Part shown: positions 21,739-32,467 of the stretch, one piece after another | Layout of the letters: each line of letters starts with the position of its first letter | How positions within the stretch are numbered: position 1 is the stretch's first letter | Source: Mesostigma viride | Taxonomy: Eukaryota; Streptophyta; Mesostigmatophyceae; Mesostigmatales; Mesostigmataceae | Length of the DNA: 63,539 bases | Assembly (NCBI GenBank): GCA_009746045.1 | Contig: RPFO01000038.1 | Span: 814,107-877,645 of the forward strand | Direction of reading: 5' to 3' | The notes under the pieces: model-generated | What the model saw: the letters and a program-made list of their open reading frames with translations, nothing else | Databases searched by the model: none | What the model was told of the DNA's origin: nothing | Position numbers and translations under genes: made by a program

Positions 21739-24700
21739 CACGCCACCAATGCACACATGTCACGCCACCAATGACACCGCACCCATGCCTCATGTCCCTG
21801 GCAGGGTGGTCACGGGCGACTGGGTCACGCCCCAGTTCAATGCGCAGCCCCGATTTGACAAGCCCGTCATGGTCTACTGGCTCATGGCCATCATGGTGAA
21901 GCTCTTTGGCCCCGCCGTGTGGGCCATCCGCCTCCCCTCGGCTCTCTGCGCGCTCTCTCTCGCGCTCGCCATCGCCGCCACCGTGTACCGTTTCGGCGCG
22001 CCACTGGCGTCCGCACACGTGGGTGCCACGTCAGCATCCCCTGGCCGTGGTGGTGTCGACAGCGGGGATGGCAGTGGCGGAGGCAGCAGCTACAGCACGG
22101 ATGGAAGCAAGTACAATGGCCTGGAGAGCGGTGACAGGATCGACAGGCTGACAGTGGAACAAGGCGCGCAGGGCAGCGCAAGCGTGCCATCAGCGGGGCT
22201 GTTTGCAGCGCCGCGTAGCCCCGGTCGGGTACTTCTTGCGTTTGTCTCCACGATGGCCTTCTGCCTGTCGCTGGAGGCCATGATATGGGGCAGCACCGCG
22301 CTGTCCGACATGCCGTTAGCGGCTGCCATCGGCCACTGCCTGCTGGCGTTCTTCTGGGGCTATGCTGGCACACGGGAAGCGCGCAATACGGGGGCTACCG
22401 CGCCGCCGGCAGGATCGTCCGACGGTGGTGACGTCGCGAGGGGACGCCGGGGGGAGGGTTCTGTGTGGGAGGGTGGGTCCCAGAATGCTGCGGGGTATGC
22501 GGGTGCAGTCGTATTGTCCGGTGCAGCAGATCCCTCCCCTTTGATTCTCAATGGGTCGACGCCAACCTTGGATAAAGGTGAGGCAGGGGGCGGCTCATCA
22601 CCGGATTCGCTCTCCGCATCGCCTCCCCCACCGCGGGGCCATCCGAGGGGGGCGAGCACCCGCGGCAGGACGCAGGGGAACCGTTCCAAAGGCCGCGGTA
22701 GCTATTCAGCGGATGCCAGCAATGAAAGCTATTACCCGGATGCCGGTGGCGAGGGGGGGGACAACGGGGCCCCCTATGTGGACGCAGCCGCGCGGAGAGC
22801 CCGGGCTGAGAGCGTGCAGCAGCGGCTGCGGCGGCGGTGGCGGTCCGGTGGGACAGGAGAGGCCTGGCAGATGCGCTGGTGGGAGGGGCAGCGGCGGCGT
22901 GGCGGCACCAGCACCGGCAGCAGTAGCGCTGGTAGCGGGGAAGATGCTGCCATTGCAGCGGAGTCCAGCGATGCAAATGACAGCAGTAATGTTACGGCAC
23001 CTGCATGGACCAGCCCCTATCGGGCGGGAGGGCCTGCTGGGCGCTTGGGCTCAGCGGCCGGGGGTAGGAGGTCTGCGGGCGGGGCAGGCACGGCCAGGGG
23101 GGGGACAGGGACGGGTGCTGGGGCGGAGGGCGCAGGCGGCACGCAATCGTACCGTCGCCGTGTGCACCAACCCAAAGGGCTCGTCGGTGCTCTAGAGCAG
23201 CGCTGGGCGTGGCTGTCGTCCGCACGCGTGGCACTTGCTGCCCACCTGGACGACTTGAGGGACAACGCCGAGGTCCAGCGGCGCGTGCTCTTGCAGCAGC
23301 TTGGTTTCCAGCTCGATGCGGGCGCGGATGTGGCGGGCGGTATCCCATCCTCATTGCCCATGCCCGATGGGGCTGACCTGCTACCAGGCATCGGGCCAGT
23401 GCCGGTGGGCCGTGGTAGCAGGGACGACAGGGGTCGGCAGGGCGACCAGGAGTATCCATGGGCGTACCCGGTGGCGGCGGCCAGTGCGGGTATTGCGGTG
23501 CTGGTCAAGGGACCGGTCGGGTTGGTGCTTCCCGCGGGCGTCATCGGCAGCTTCTTGCTGTACACGGGGGATCTGTGGCCGGTGCTCATGTGCGTGTGTG
23601 CGATGCACTGGCGTATGATATGTATGCCACTAAGTGTAACTTGTGCGCTAGCATGGGCGGGAGGTTTTTGCTGTCTATGGAGTGTTGGTGCCCGACTTTA
23701 TATCTATGTGCTACGCAGGCGCAGGATGCATAGGTGCCGTGCTCGTGGAGAATGCAGGTGCACGCATGGGGGGCCTTGGCAATGAAATATCATGCATGTT
23801 GTAGGAACTTTCCATTGGGAGATGAGCTACGTAGGGAGCCGGATAGCATGGCTGGGCCAGCATCACGCGAGTAGAGTTCTGTGTAAGCGTCGGATTAGGA
23901 CACGGAAGAGGTAGCAGACAGTAGGTGACATAGTGCTGTGCCACCGTCGCAATGCATGGGTGTGGCGGTTAGGACTGGGATGCCAGTTGTAAATGGACTG
24001 CATGACTTGTTGACCGTAATGCCTGTGGCTGGTGCCAACTTTGCTGACCGCTGCTCACCGCATCTTGGTCCATGGTAGTGGGCGCCGGGTGCTGGTATAA
24101 CATAGCTCCATTTGCTGCATACGGCTCTACGTCAGGGATCCTAGTGTCCTCAGTCACGCTTTTGCGTGCTGCTGAGGACCCGGTCCGTCCTGGTGCTTAG
24201 CCTGTGTAGCAGCAAGAGTTGCTCCGTGTCCTGGTGTGCCGCATATGCTGTAAGCGAGGATGTAATGTGCCCCTTTGTGCCCCGCGCCCCCCCCCCCCCC
24301 TCCCCCCCCCTCTTGTGTGTATGGTGGACATAAACCACTCTGTGTGCCTGTGCACACCAGCCGGGAGGCCCCTCTCCTGCGCTGCATCGGCATCTGCCTG
24401 GCCACCTGCGTCCCTTGGTACCTGCTCATGGCGTACCTGCATGGCGTGCGGTATTTCGCCACGTTTTTCGGCTACCACAATTTGGAGGTAAGCCGAGCGG
24501 GGTGGGATGTGTGGGGGGGCGGGGCGGTAAGGCATGCCCGGTGGGGAAGGGGGGAAGGAGGGGGGGGCGGGGAGATATACTGACTTTTTTTTGGGGGGGG
24601 GGGGGGGCTTCCTGCCCATGCCATCCTATGCTATCCCACGCATGATGGGCGGCGGCATGGGGTTGTAGTCGTTGGGTTTCGGATCGCTACTGTGTCCATT

Positions 24701-27700
24701 ATGCTCCGTAATGCGACGGTGTTGGTACCCTCCGTCACTTGCAAACTTGCTGAAAGCAGGCGTGTGTGCCGGCGTGTTTGTGTCACGCAACCCGCCTACT
24801 GCCCGATGTTATTCGCGTTCATGCTCTTGCCTGTGGACCTGGGCCACTATGGGCATTGTTCCCAATCAGGCTTCTGGTGTTATATTTGTCCCATGACCGC
24901 TGGGTTTCCAAACCGCACTGCAACTCTGACCATAAAAAAAAAAAAAAAGATGGTACAAGCCATAGACCTCGAAGTTAAAGCCTAGGCAGTGTACATGTAT
25001 GTTCACCATTCAAAAGCTGCTGTACAACTATTTCTACCAAATAATAATTCTGCTATTTTTGAAACAACCGTAAAGCTGAAACTTGACTCTGCCCCTTGCC
25101 CCTCATTCCTCTCACCCTCCCCCCCCTCCGATCTACATCCCCCCTGCATTGCCCCATTCCGCTCACCTTATCCACCCTTCCTTGCTGGCTGCATCCCCCA
25201 CCCCATGGGTTGTGGGTCACCCCTGGGTATGCCCCTAAAACCCCTCAGGCTCCAGGAGAGGCCTTTATATTCTCCCACACCGGTGACTCTGAATGAGTGC
25301 CAAGCCTATCTGTGGCCACTGGACCATGGGACAGGCCTACTGCACCCACTTTGCTTTTGCTATGGCGAAGCTTTATTGCACCCACAGGGGATGCTGGATC
25401 GTTTCGACGGGTCCGATTGTGCACCCTGTGGCATGCCTGCGGCGTGAGGGAAGGGGGGGTTTCTCTGCCCCCTGCCCGCTGTGCACATGCAGGGATTAAA
25501 AGCACTCTGGTGCTCCGTGACTCCCCTACGGGAGCACATGTATAATTAATTAATTAATTAATCCCCCACCCCACCCCCCATGGTGCATAATTCTACCATG
25601 GTGGCCCCCCCTCCCCCCCCCTTTCCCCCCCCCTTCCCCCCCCCCCCCCCCCTCCCCCCCCCCCGCTCCCCCACCCCCCTTCCCCCCCGCCGCAGCGCTT
25701 CGCATCGGGCGTGAACCACCACGGCGCGCGCCCGCTCTGGTACCCGCTCGCCGTCGTCACGAGTGGCTACTTCCCCTGGTCCCTCACACTGCCCGCCGCG
25801 CTGGCGTCTGTAAACCCGCTCTCCCCCGCATCTCTGGCCAGGTGGCGAGCCACCCCCCGGCCCCGCCGCCTGCTCCTCTTCGCCACCTTTTGGTTTGGCT
25901 TTGTCTTCTGCCTCTTCTCGCTCTCGTCCTCCCAGCTGCCGTCCTACTACCTCCCCTTAGCGCCCGCGGTGGCCATTCTGGCCGCGTCCCACCTTGCGCC
26001 CGAGGAAGAGCGGACGAGGACGTCGGGGCAGGCCCAGGGTGCGGCGCAAGGTAAACCTCCAGGAGTAATGCTGGCTTCCGGAAGTGGCGGTGACGAGCGG
26101 GCACCTGGCATGCCAACAAAAACCGCAGGGACGGTAGGGGCAGGCAGGAGTGGCGGGTGGGAGCAGGAGCAAGGGGTAAACAACCAGGGGCGCACTGGGG
26201 GGATTGCAGGGGTGGGGCAACAGGGAAGGGGATGGATCGACGATGACAAGGCAAACGGGATGGACAGAGACAGGGACTCGGATGAGAAAGGCCCAAGTCA
26301 GCCAGGGGACCGGTCTGCCGAGCATGCAGCTGAGGTGTCATCATCATCGTCCAGCGGACAAAGGGAATGGGAAGAGGAACCGTGGGCGCTCACGGGGGGT
26401 CGCGGCGCCGCGGCCGCGCTGACCTGCCTGGTGACGGCACTGGTGTATGGCGCGGGGGCCAAAGGGGCCACCTTGTTGCCCGACATCCTAGGCCGGTCGG
26501 GGGACCACATCGCCGAGCTGCTGTCGCGCGTGCTGGTGGAACGGGGCCTGGCTCTGCTGGCGGCCGCACTGCTGGCCGCTGGGGCCCTGGGCGCTAGCCT
26601 GGCCATGATCAGGGCCCTGCAGAAGGATCCGCCCAGCGGCCCAGGGGTGGTGGGGAGACGGAGGGTTGTGAATACCGCGTTGGCGGCGGCGGTGGGGGTC
26701 TCAGGAGGGTCATCTACCGACCCGTCCATGGTTATTGGCACCCCGGGGGGGGCATCCGACCTGCCATCAGATGGCAGTCAGAGTGAGGATGCGCCTTTAC
26801 CTGTAGAAGGCAGTGGCAAGGAAGGGGCGGTTGTCGATGTGTCCAGCACAGGGGGTGGTGGTCGCAGCCGGCTGCCCTGGCTGTGGAGCGTGAACGGGTT
26901 CGTTATGGCGTCGCTGCTGATGCTGTTCGTGCGACCGGTGTACGTGGCAGTGGACAAGCTGCGGCAGGAGCCGTTACGGGTGTTGGCAGCCACCGCACGC
27001 GCGCAGCAGGTGGGTGGATGTGTGAATGTAGGGAAACGTCATAATCAGACGTCATAGTAAGTAACTAGTATGCCATCAGTTAAGAAAGACGTCATAGTAA
27101 GACAGCATTGTAGCACAGTGTAATTGTTAGATTCTGGGAGGAAGGTGGTGGCAAAGCGGCTCTGTGGGCGCATGTGCGTGCGCACGGGTTTAGCAGCCTG
27201 TTAGTGGTCGGGAAGCTGCTGAGTGTTTGTCAACTAAGACAAGTTGGAATCTGGTAAGGGTGTGTGTTTTAAGATGGCGCATCCATGGCCTTGGCTTTGC
27301 CTGGTTTCCTCATCTCGGGGCAGGTGTGCGTGGTTGCTGGTTTGAGCAGCGATGGACCTTTGTATCGGCAATGTGTCTAGCATGCAAGCGAGAAATTATG
27401 AGATAAAGCAAGCAATTCTGAGAATTGCGATCTGTGTAAACTGGGGTGTCGGGGCTCCCAGGCAGCAATGCGTATGTTTAGGATATGGCACTACACGATT
27501 TATTTTTTAGGGCAGATGGACCTGTCATCCTGGAAGGTCTTATTGCCCGAGGGCTTGAATGCATGGTTTTCCAAGCCTGCATACTATGTTTTGCAGGATT
27601 GCGCACATGCCTGGAGGCTGGGCCAGTTAAAGTTTTGCCACACACACCAACCACACACACAACATTGCAAGTGCTACCGCCATACCATGACGAGTGCTGC

Positions 27701-29876
27701 GGCCACATGGCCACGGCAAGCACTCCAGGGCACCTGCAACCCGAACAAAAGAACATAATAAGAATGACTCTGCCATTTGCTTCATTACGCAGTATCTCCC
27801 ATTCCATTCGCGCTGCCTTGCCTGCATGTGCGCGCTGCCTTGCCCACTTGTGCGCGCTGCCTTGCCCACTTGTGCGCGCTGCCATGCCCACTTGAACGCG
27901 CTGCCTTGCCCACTTGTGCGCGCTGCCATGCCCACTTAAACGCGCTGCCTTTTCCACTTGCGCGCGCTGCCTTGCTCGAATATGCCCCGGTTGCCTTGCC
28001 CGCTTGTGCCCCCGTTGCGTGTGCCAGTGGGCCAACGAGCCGATCGCGATGGTGGGCTCCAAGATGCCCAGCGTGGTCTTCTACAGCCAGTGAGTGGCTG
28101 CTGCCAGGTTTATGGGTGCAGCCATTAGGTTACCAGGGTGACAACTCACTCAGGGCAGCCTGTGGTATTATATGGCTGGGGTGGTTACGGCTGCCAGACT
28201 TAGTGGACAAATCATTTGCCTTTCAGGTTTTTGGCTTTGTGCTGTTGGGGCATGCCATGGGAGGTCGGCTCTTCTATCGCTGGGGTTTTACCTGATGGGA
28301 AGCCATCGCGTTTGTGGCGATTATGGGCAGGTATTTGGTGATGGCTTTTTTGAGAAGTGATGGGGCGGGTAGCGGGTGCGTACACGTGGGGTCCGGTGGT
28401 GGCAGGGTCAGCTTTGTCCGTGCTGGCGGTGCTTTCATGAATTCTATGTGCATGCATCCGTGTTGGGGCCCACTGAGCCCTTGACCCAATCAGACGGCGG
28501 CGCCCCATGACCTTCTCGCACAGATGCGCCGTTGACCGGCCAAGGCAGCTCGTTTTAGCTGCTTACCTACGTCACGGTTCAACCCATTTCTTCCAGATTC
28601 ATTATTCCGGTTCCTTTTTCTCGTTCCTCCTTTCCTTCTCCCCTCGCTTCCTGCTTATTTGGCGTCCTGCCTAACTACTGGGTGCGCCACATCGCAGGAG
28701 TCCCGTCGCCTTCTTCGAGTCCCTCTCGGAGGCCGTGTACATCGTCAGCCGGCTCCCGCCAGGGTGGGTAGCCCAGCGCTCAGCCAGGGTTGTTGCAACC
28801 TGTCTAACATTCATGTTATGTGGGTGAGCGGGTGTGTTTGTGGGGAAGGGGGACAAGTGGTTGTGTCAGTTCTGGTACGCCAAGATTCATTGGTTCATGG
28901 TCTAGGTCTTCATGTGCCACGTGGTTGACAGGTTTAGGGCAGGTTCCACGAGGGTGCCGGCGATAAGCGATAATGGGCCTTAGAGGAATGAACTGGCTGC
29001 CACTTGGAGGTAACCCAAGCAGCTGCCCTCTGCACTTACTAGCGCTTCTCGACATGATTGCGCGGAATCAGTTGGACGTTTGTGGATGCTGTCTGCTGAA
29101 GTGCTTGGCATCCGAACTCCCCCCGATTCATCACCTGCGTATTGGCGGAGCGCACGTACACGGGACCGTACATGGGTACACAATTTAGCTCGTCTGCTCC
29201 CACCTGCATCCCCTCCGCGCTCTGATCTGGCCGTCTTTTCCCGTGTTGAGTGACAACGCCATCATCAACGACACGTTTTGCGTCGCTCTCGTTCCACAGG
29301 GGGTTGAACCCACAACGTGTGCTGTAGAGCACGCATGTGTTAGTATGTACTCGAAGGCTACCATGGGTAGCACGGCTGCATTTGCAACTCTTGTCCTCCG
29401 CAATCTGACATTGCTATCTTTCCCCATGCCTTTTGTCCGCATGACTGCATTGCGCAAACTCCAACGGGCCGGAACCCAAATGGGGTCCTACGCATGACCC
29501 GATGTGCGCGTGCAGCGTCCGCTCCTGCCTGTTGATCGTCGAGTCCGACCTGTGGGAGGGCCCACTGCCCCCCCACGCGCTGCTGCGTGAGGCCGGCGGT
29601 TACCGGCTTGTGCGCATGTCCTCCATGCAAGGCGCGGCCAGCGGGGCGCTCCAGAACGCTGTGTTTGCGCCGCCGAGGGAGGGGCGGTTGATGCGGCTGT
29701 CAGCAGCTCCCCCCCCGGACGAGGCGCTCCAAAATGCCATCTTTGCTCTGCGCGATGGGTCCAAGGGAAAGCCCGCGGTGGCCAAGGAGTTGGATAGCAA
29801 CGGGCCTGGGGATGGGGGCGCGGGCGGTTCAGCTACAGGTGCAGGGGGGGCCGCTGCAGCGGCAGCAGCAGCAGCA

Positions 29877-29910
<34 letters not shown>

Positions 29911-29972
29911 GGCCAATAGGCGGGCCTCCAGTGGAGATGGGCCCAGGAGAGCCAAGTATCCCTGGACTGTGA
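19758..29972 (+). CDS. ArnT/PMT_2-like integral-membrane glycosyltransferase
   Basis: Seven exons: 19758-20317, 21805-23589, 24361-24487, 25696-27009, 28028-28089, 28698-28763, 29516-29972. All introns are GT-AG and the frame is continuous, giving 1,456 aa. Exon 1 starts with a Ser/Arg-rich leader, perhaps a plastid transit peptide, then a membrane helix and VDDTEPLFAEAARQM, the acidic catalytic loop of this GT-C fold family. Exon 2 continues TGDWVTPQFNAQPRFDKPVMVYWL and IRLPSALCAL, then AVLVKGPVGLVLP. Exon 3 gives the PWYLLMAYLHG and FFGYHNLE motifs. Exon 4 gives RFASGVNHHGARPLWYPL, GYFPWSL and SQLPSYYLPLAP. Exons 5-7 encode the soluble C-terminal part (VFYSQ, EAVYIV, LLIVE). These match lipid-linked-sugar transferases such as ArnT. 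Long low-complexity loops (about 22385-23450 and 26030-26390) and a polyalanine run (29850-29912) are unusual. Substrate unknown. Confidence 0.85.
20318..21804 (+). other. Intron 1 of the glycosyltransferase gene, microsatellite-rich
   Basis: Phase 2 intron. It holds a degenerate actctcactcatcca-type array (20775-20915), a G run at 21204-21213, three repeats of gggacggcatctccc-like sequence (21290-21400) and a (CA)n tract at 21542-21735. The CA tract is followed by a doubled atgtcacgccaccaatg at 21736-21775. No other gene. Confidence 0.75.
21542..21735. repeat. (CA)n microsatellite with sporadic CG and AA variants
   Basis: About 190 bp of near-pure CA dinucleotide, with occasional acgc and aaac interruptions. 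It lies 70 bases upstream of the exon 2 acceptor. Confidence 0.95.
23590..24360 (+). other. Intron 2 of the glycosyltransferase gene
   Basis: Starts GTGCGT, ends CACCAG, phase 2. Contains a C tract (24289-24310) near the acceptor. No gene recognised. Confidence 0.75.
25240..25561 (+). mobile_element. SINE-like repeat with 3' hairpin and (AATT)n tail
   Basis: The block ggaccatgg--a-gcctactgca through gaagctttattgcacccaca recurs inverted at about 38230-38330. The 3' end is a hairpin GTGCTCC...GGAGCAC around actcccctacggga (25507-25534) followed by taattaattaattaatt. Hairpin and tail resemble the 3' end of the half-LINE family although the bodies differ. The 5' end is uncertain. Confidence 0.55.
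25600..25690. repeat. Poly(C)/C-T tract
   Basis: About 90 bp almost entirely C with scattered T. Length is likely to be unreliable in any assembly. Confidence 0.9.
27010..28027 (+). other. Intron 4 of the glycosyltransferase gene
   Basis: Phase 0, GTGGGT to TGCCAG. Holds a ~22-bp minisatellite (tgcgcgctgcc-tgcccact, about 27820-27985, eight units) before the acceptor. No second gene. Confidence 0.75.
27820..27985. repeat. 22-bp minisatellite
   Basis: Units of cgcgctgcc-tgcccacttg-, about eight, with single-base variants. They yield repeated ARCLAHLCALPCP-type translations that are not a protein. Confidence 0.8.
28090..28697 (+). other. Intron 5 of the glycosyltransferase gene
   Basis: Phase 2, CA|GTGAGT to ATCGCAG. 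Nothing recognised inside. Confidence 0.7.
28764..29515 (+). other. Intron 6 of the glycosyltransferase gene
   Basis: Phase 2, GTGGGT to GTGCAG. Nothing recognised inside. Confidence 0.65.
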
Positions 29973-30730
29973 TGAATGAATCCTTGGCTGGGGGCAAGTC
30001 GAAGAATTGGGCAGCCGACAAAGTAGTCAAGGCGCTTTGTTGAACACTGCGCACGAGAGCCTGATGGGCCGGTTGCTTTGCCGAGGATGTCGCATGGTTG
30101 GCCACTGTCCGCCACTAAAAGCCCGTTCACCAGCTCGTTGATGCTAGCAATGTCATCCTGGTTAAGGCATCCCTGGCCTGCAGTTACCGACAGGAGCACC
30201 GTTGGCATCACCTCCTCAGTTGAGCAGTGGCGTGAAGCTAACTGCAAGTATGTGCAATGGATAACAGCATTAAGGCGGATGGCTGCTCTGTACGCGTATG
30301 AGCCATGTTTGGTCGCTTTTCTGTGATATACCATGCCAGGCATGACCTGGCAGAGGTTGCATTACCAGAGCTGCCTGGGGAGGCAGCTGTACGTGTGCGT
30401 GAAGAAAAAGCTGGCCAGCGTCCATATGACATGGCTACTTAATACTCAATGGCCTCATTCCGCTTTGAATTCTGTGGAGGATAGGAAGCAGTTGCCATGG
30501 CGTTTGGCTGCATGATAGCCACAGTAGCCACCGGCAGCGATCCTGCGTTGTATTTTGAATGAGTTGCGACCTAGCTTTCCAGCTCATGCTTTCTGTAGTT
30601 CGTTATTATCATATGTATCAAATTGCACACTGTTTGGTAAGTTCGTACTTGTATGTAGCTGACTCATGTTAGCACGTGGCTTTTTCAGGAATAGTTTCTG
30701 TGCGCCGCGGCATTTTAATTGGCTCATGCC
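29973..30730. other. 3' flank of the glycosyltransferase gene, no further gene seen
   Basis: Short frames on both strands have no recognisable product. This is the host sequence into which half-LINE C inserted. Confidence 0.5.
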
Positions 30731-30742
30731 ATGCTTAAACGT
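30731..30742. repeat. Target-site duplication, left copy (half-LINE C)
   Basis: ATGCTTAAACGT, repeated exactly at 34760-34771, 4 kb away, across the nested element. Confidence 0.85.
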
Positions 30743-30921
30743 TTGCCCAGTTTGAGCACCGCATCCACTCTCTGTACGAGCCACGAGCCACGAGGTAGCC
30801 ATGGCTGCCGGAGCTCATAACTTTCACGTTTGAGCCCCGAATTCAGCTGTGAATATCACAATCGCTTCGTCTTTCTTAGACGCACATGCTGATATAATTT
30901 TCCAAAGCTATGACGCACTAT

Positions 30922-32326
30922 ATGGCGAATAAACGCGCCTCGACGCAACGCAGCCTGGCGGCTGCGCTCGGCAATGAAAATACGTCTGCAGCTCCGGCTG
31001 CAGCTTCGCCATCAGGGCCGGAAGGCAGTGCTGCCACTAGTCGCGCACTGGTGGTCGTCCAGCACCCTCCCGGGCTTCCTGCCTCGCCTTCAGCCTCGCC
31101 TGAGCCAAAACGCAGCCGCCCATGCAACCGAACCGAGCTGGTCTGAGCGCGATTTTGACGTTGACGGGTTATTTTCCACCTTCAACGATGCCAGACCCAG
31201 CTTTTTCGACATGCCACCCCTCAAGATACTGGAGTTCGTGTTTTATGGGTCATACGCCTCCCTTCTCGACATGTGCCAACGCCTTCAACGCCTTTGCCGC
31301 TTCCGCAATGGACCTGACGGCCGGTTCACTATCCGACAACATGCTGAGAACCTGGCCAGCTGGTCTCGCCCCCGTCTTCAGCTCGGCGCCCTCTTTTCCA
31401 TCCTTGACCGCTCTGTCACGGACCTCTGGACCCCCTCCCCCTTGACCGAATCCACCTTCCTCCTCCACCTCCAAGCAACCATCTCACAGCACGTGACGCC
31501 CCTAGCCGCAGATGTGGCGGCAATGGGCGGCACGCTGGCTGCTGAGCTCCCCACCATCTCCACCGCCACTTCCAGCCTCCTCGCCTCCTCCACCGCCACC
31601 ACCCCTCCTCCGACGCCATCACCGCCCAGCTCCGCGACATCGACCAGCGTCTTAAGGACAACGCCATCGCTATCGAGGTTCTGCAGAACACCGCAGGCCT
31701 CACCGCCCAGGCGGTGAAGGACATTGCCGCAAAGCCAGCCCCGGCTGGCCTGGCCGGCGATGCTCCTCCCATCACCACCTGGGCGGACATGCTTAAGCAA
31801 CATACCACCTCCACCACCTCCGCCGTCGCAGCCCAGCTTCAACGGCAGACGCTTGACCTCCGCGAGGAGGCCGAGCTCGCCCAAGCGCAGCCTCAACGTC
31901 ATTGTCAAGAACTTCAAGATGGAGGAAGGTGAGAATTCCGAGAAGCTTTTGCGTGCGTTTGAGAGAGAAATCCTTGGTCGCATGGGCCTTAACGGTGAGA
32001 TTGAGCTGGCCGCCCACCGCCTTCCCCGCGCGCGGGGTAAGGCAGGGCCGCCCCCGCTCCTTCTCACCTTTAAGACCCCGGCGGACAAGATTTCTTTTCT
32101 CAGACGCCGCAAGCGGCTCGAGAAGACTCTCTTCACCCTTGATGACGACTTGACCCTGGCGCAGCAACAACGGCGACGGGAGCTATGGCCGACCTACCTC
32201 CAGCTCCGGCAGACCAAGGCGGGACAGCCGGTGTACTGGAAGGGGGCGGCCATCTACGTCGGCCATAAGCCCTGGCAGGCGACCCCCCCCCCCGCGGCCC
32301 CAGCGACTCCAGACGCCCCAGCTTAG
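30922..32326 (+). pseudogene. ORF1-like RNA-binding protein gene of copy C, frameshifted
   Basis: Starts MANKRASTQRSLAAALGNEN (30922). The frame breaks near 31100 and continues in another frame (WSERDFDVDGLFSTFND ... LLHLQATISQHVTP), breaks again near 31600 and 31880, and closes at 32324-32326 after TPDAPA. The middle carries helical repeats (IDQRLKDNA..., LREEAELA), and the C-terminal part NVIVKNFKMEEGE...FEREILGRMGL and HRLPRARGK resembles the RRM plus C-terminal domain of LINE ORF1 proteins. Such proteins bind the element RNA. The frame damage is probably inactivating, though some breaks could be sequence error. Confidence 0.7.
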
Positions 32327-32455
32327 GGGAATATAGCAGTAGTAGTGTAGAATAGATAGACCGTGGCCATGTACATGTACGCCTCCTAGAGGCACTATCC
32401 CAGCTAAGCCACGCGCTTTACTTAATCATGTGCATGTGTGCCTATGATGAGCCAC

Positions 32456-32467
32456 ACCCCAGATGAT
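32456..32467. repeat. Target-site duplication, left copy (half-LINE D)
   Basis: ACCCCAGATGAT, repeated at 34448-34459. Here it belongs to the 3' UTR of copy C. Confidence 0.85.

Larger units (their letters stand above)
24488..25695 (+). other. Intron 3 of the glycosyltransferase gene
   Basis: Phase 0, GTAAGC to CGCAG. Contains a G tract (24593-24607), a 16-A run (24934-24949), a retroelement-like repeat with an AATT tail (25240-25561) and an extreme C/T tract (about 25600-25690) forming the polypyrimidine stretch before the acceptor. Confidence 0.75.

Noticed and set aside
21523-22018. Cys/Val and Thr/His-rich frames
   Set aside because: They result from the (CA)n tract and the antisense of exon 2 of the glycosyltransferase.
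24934-24949. 16-base poly(A) as the tail of a processed pseudogene
   Set aside because: No gene-like sequence precedes it and no target duplication was found.
29868-29912. GCG/GCA repeat as an intergenic microsatellite
   Set aside because: It lies inside the last exon of the glycosyltransferase gene and encodes polyalanine in the correct frame.
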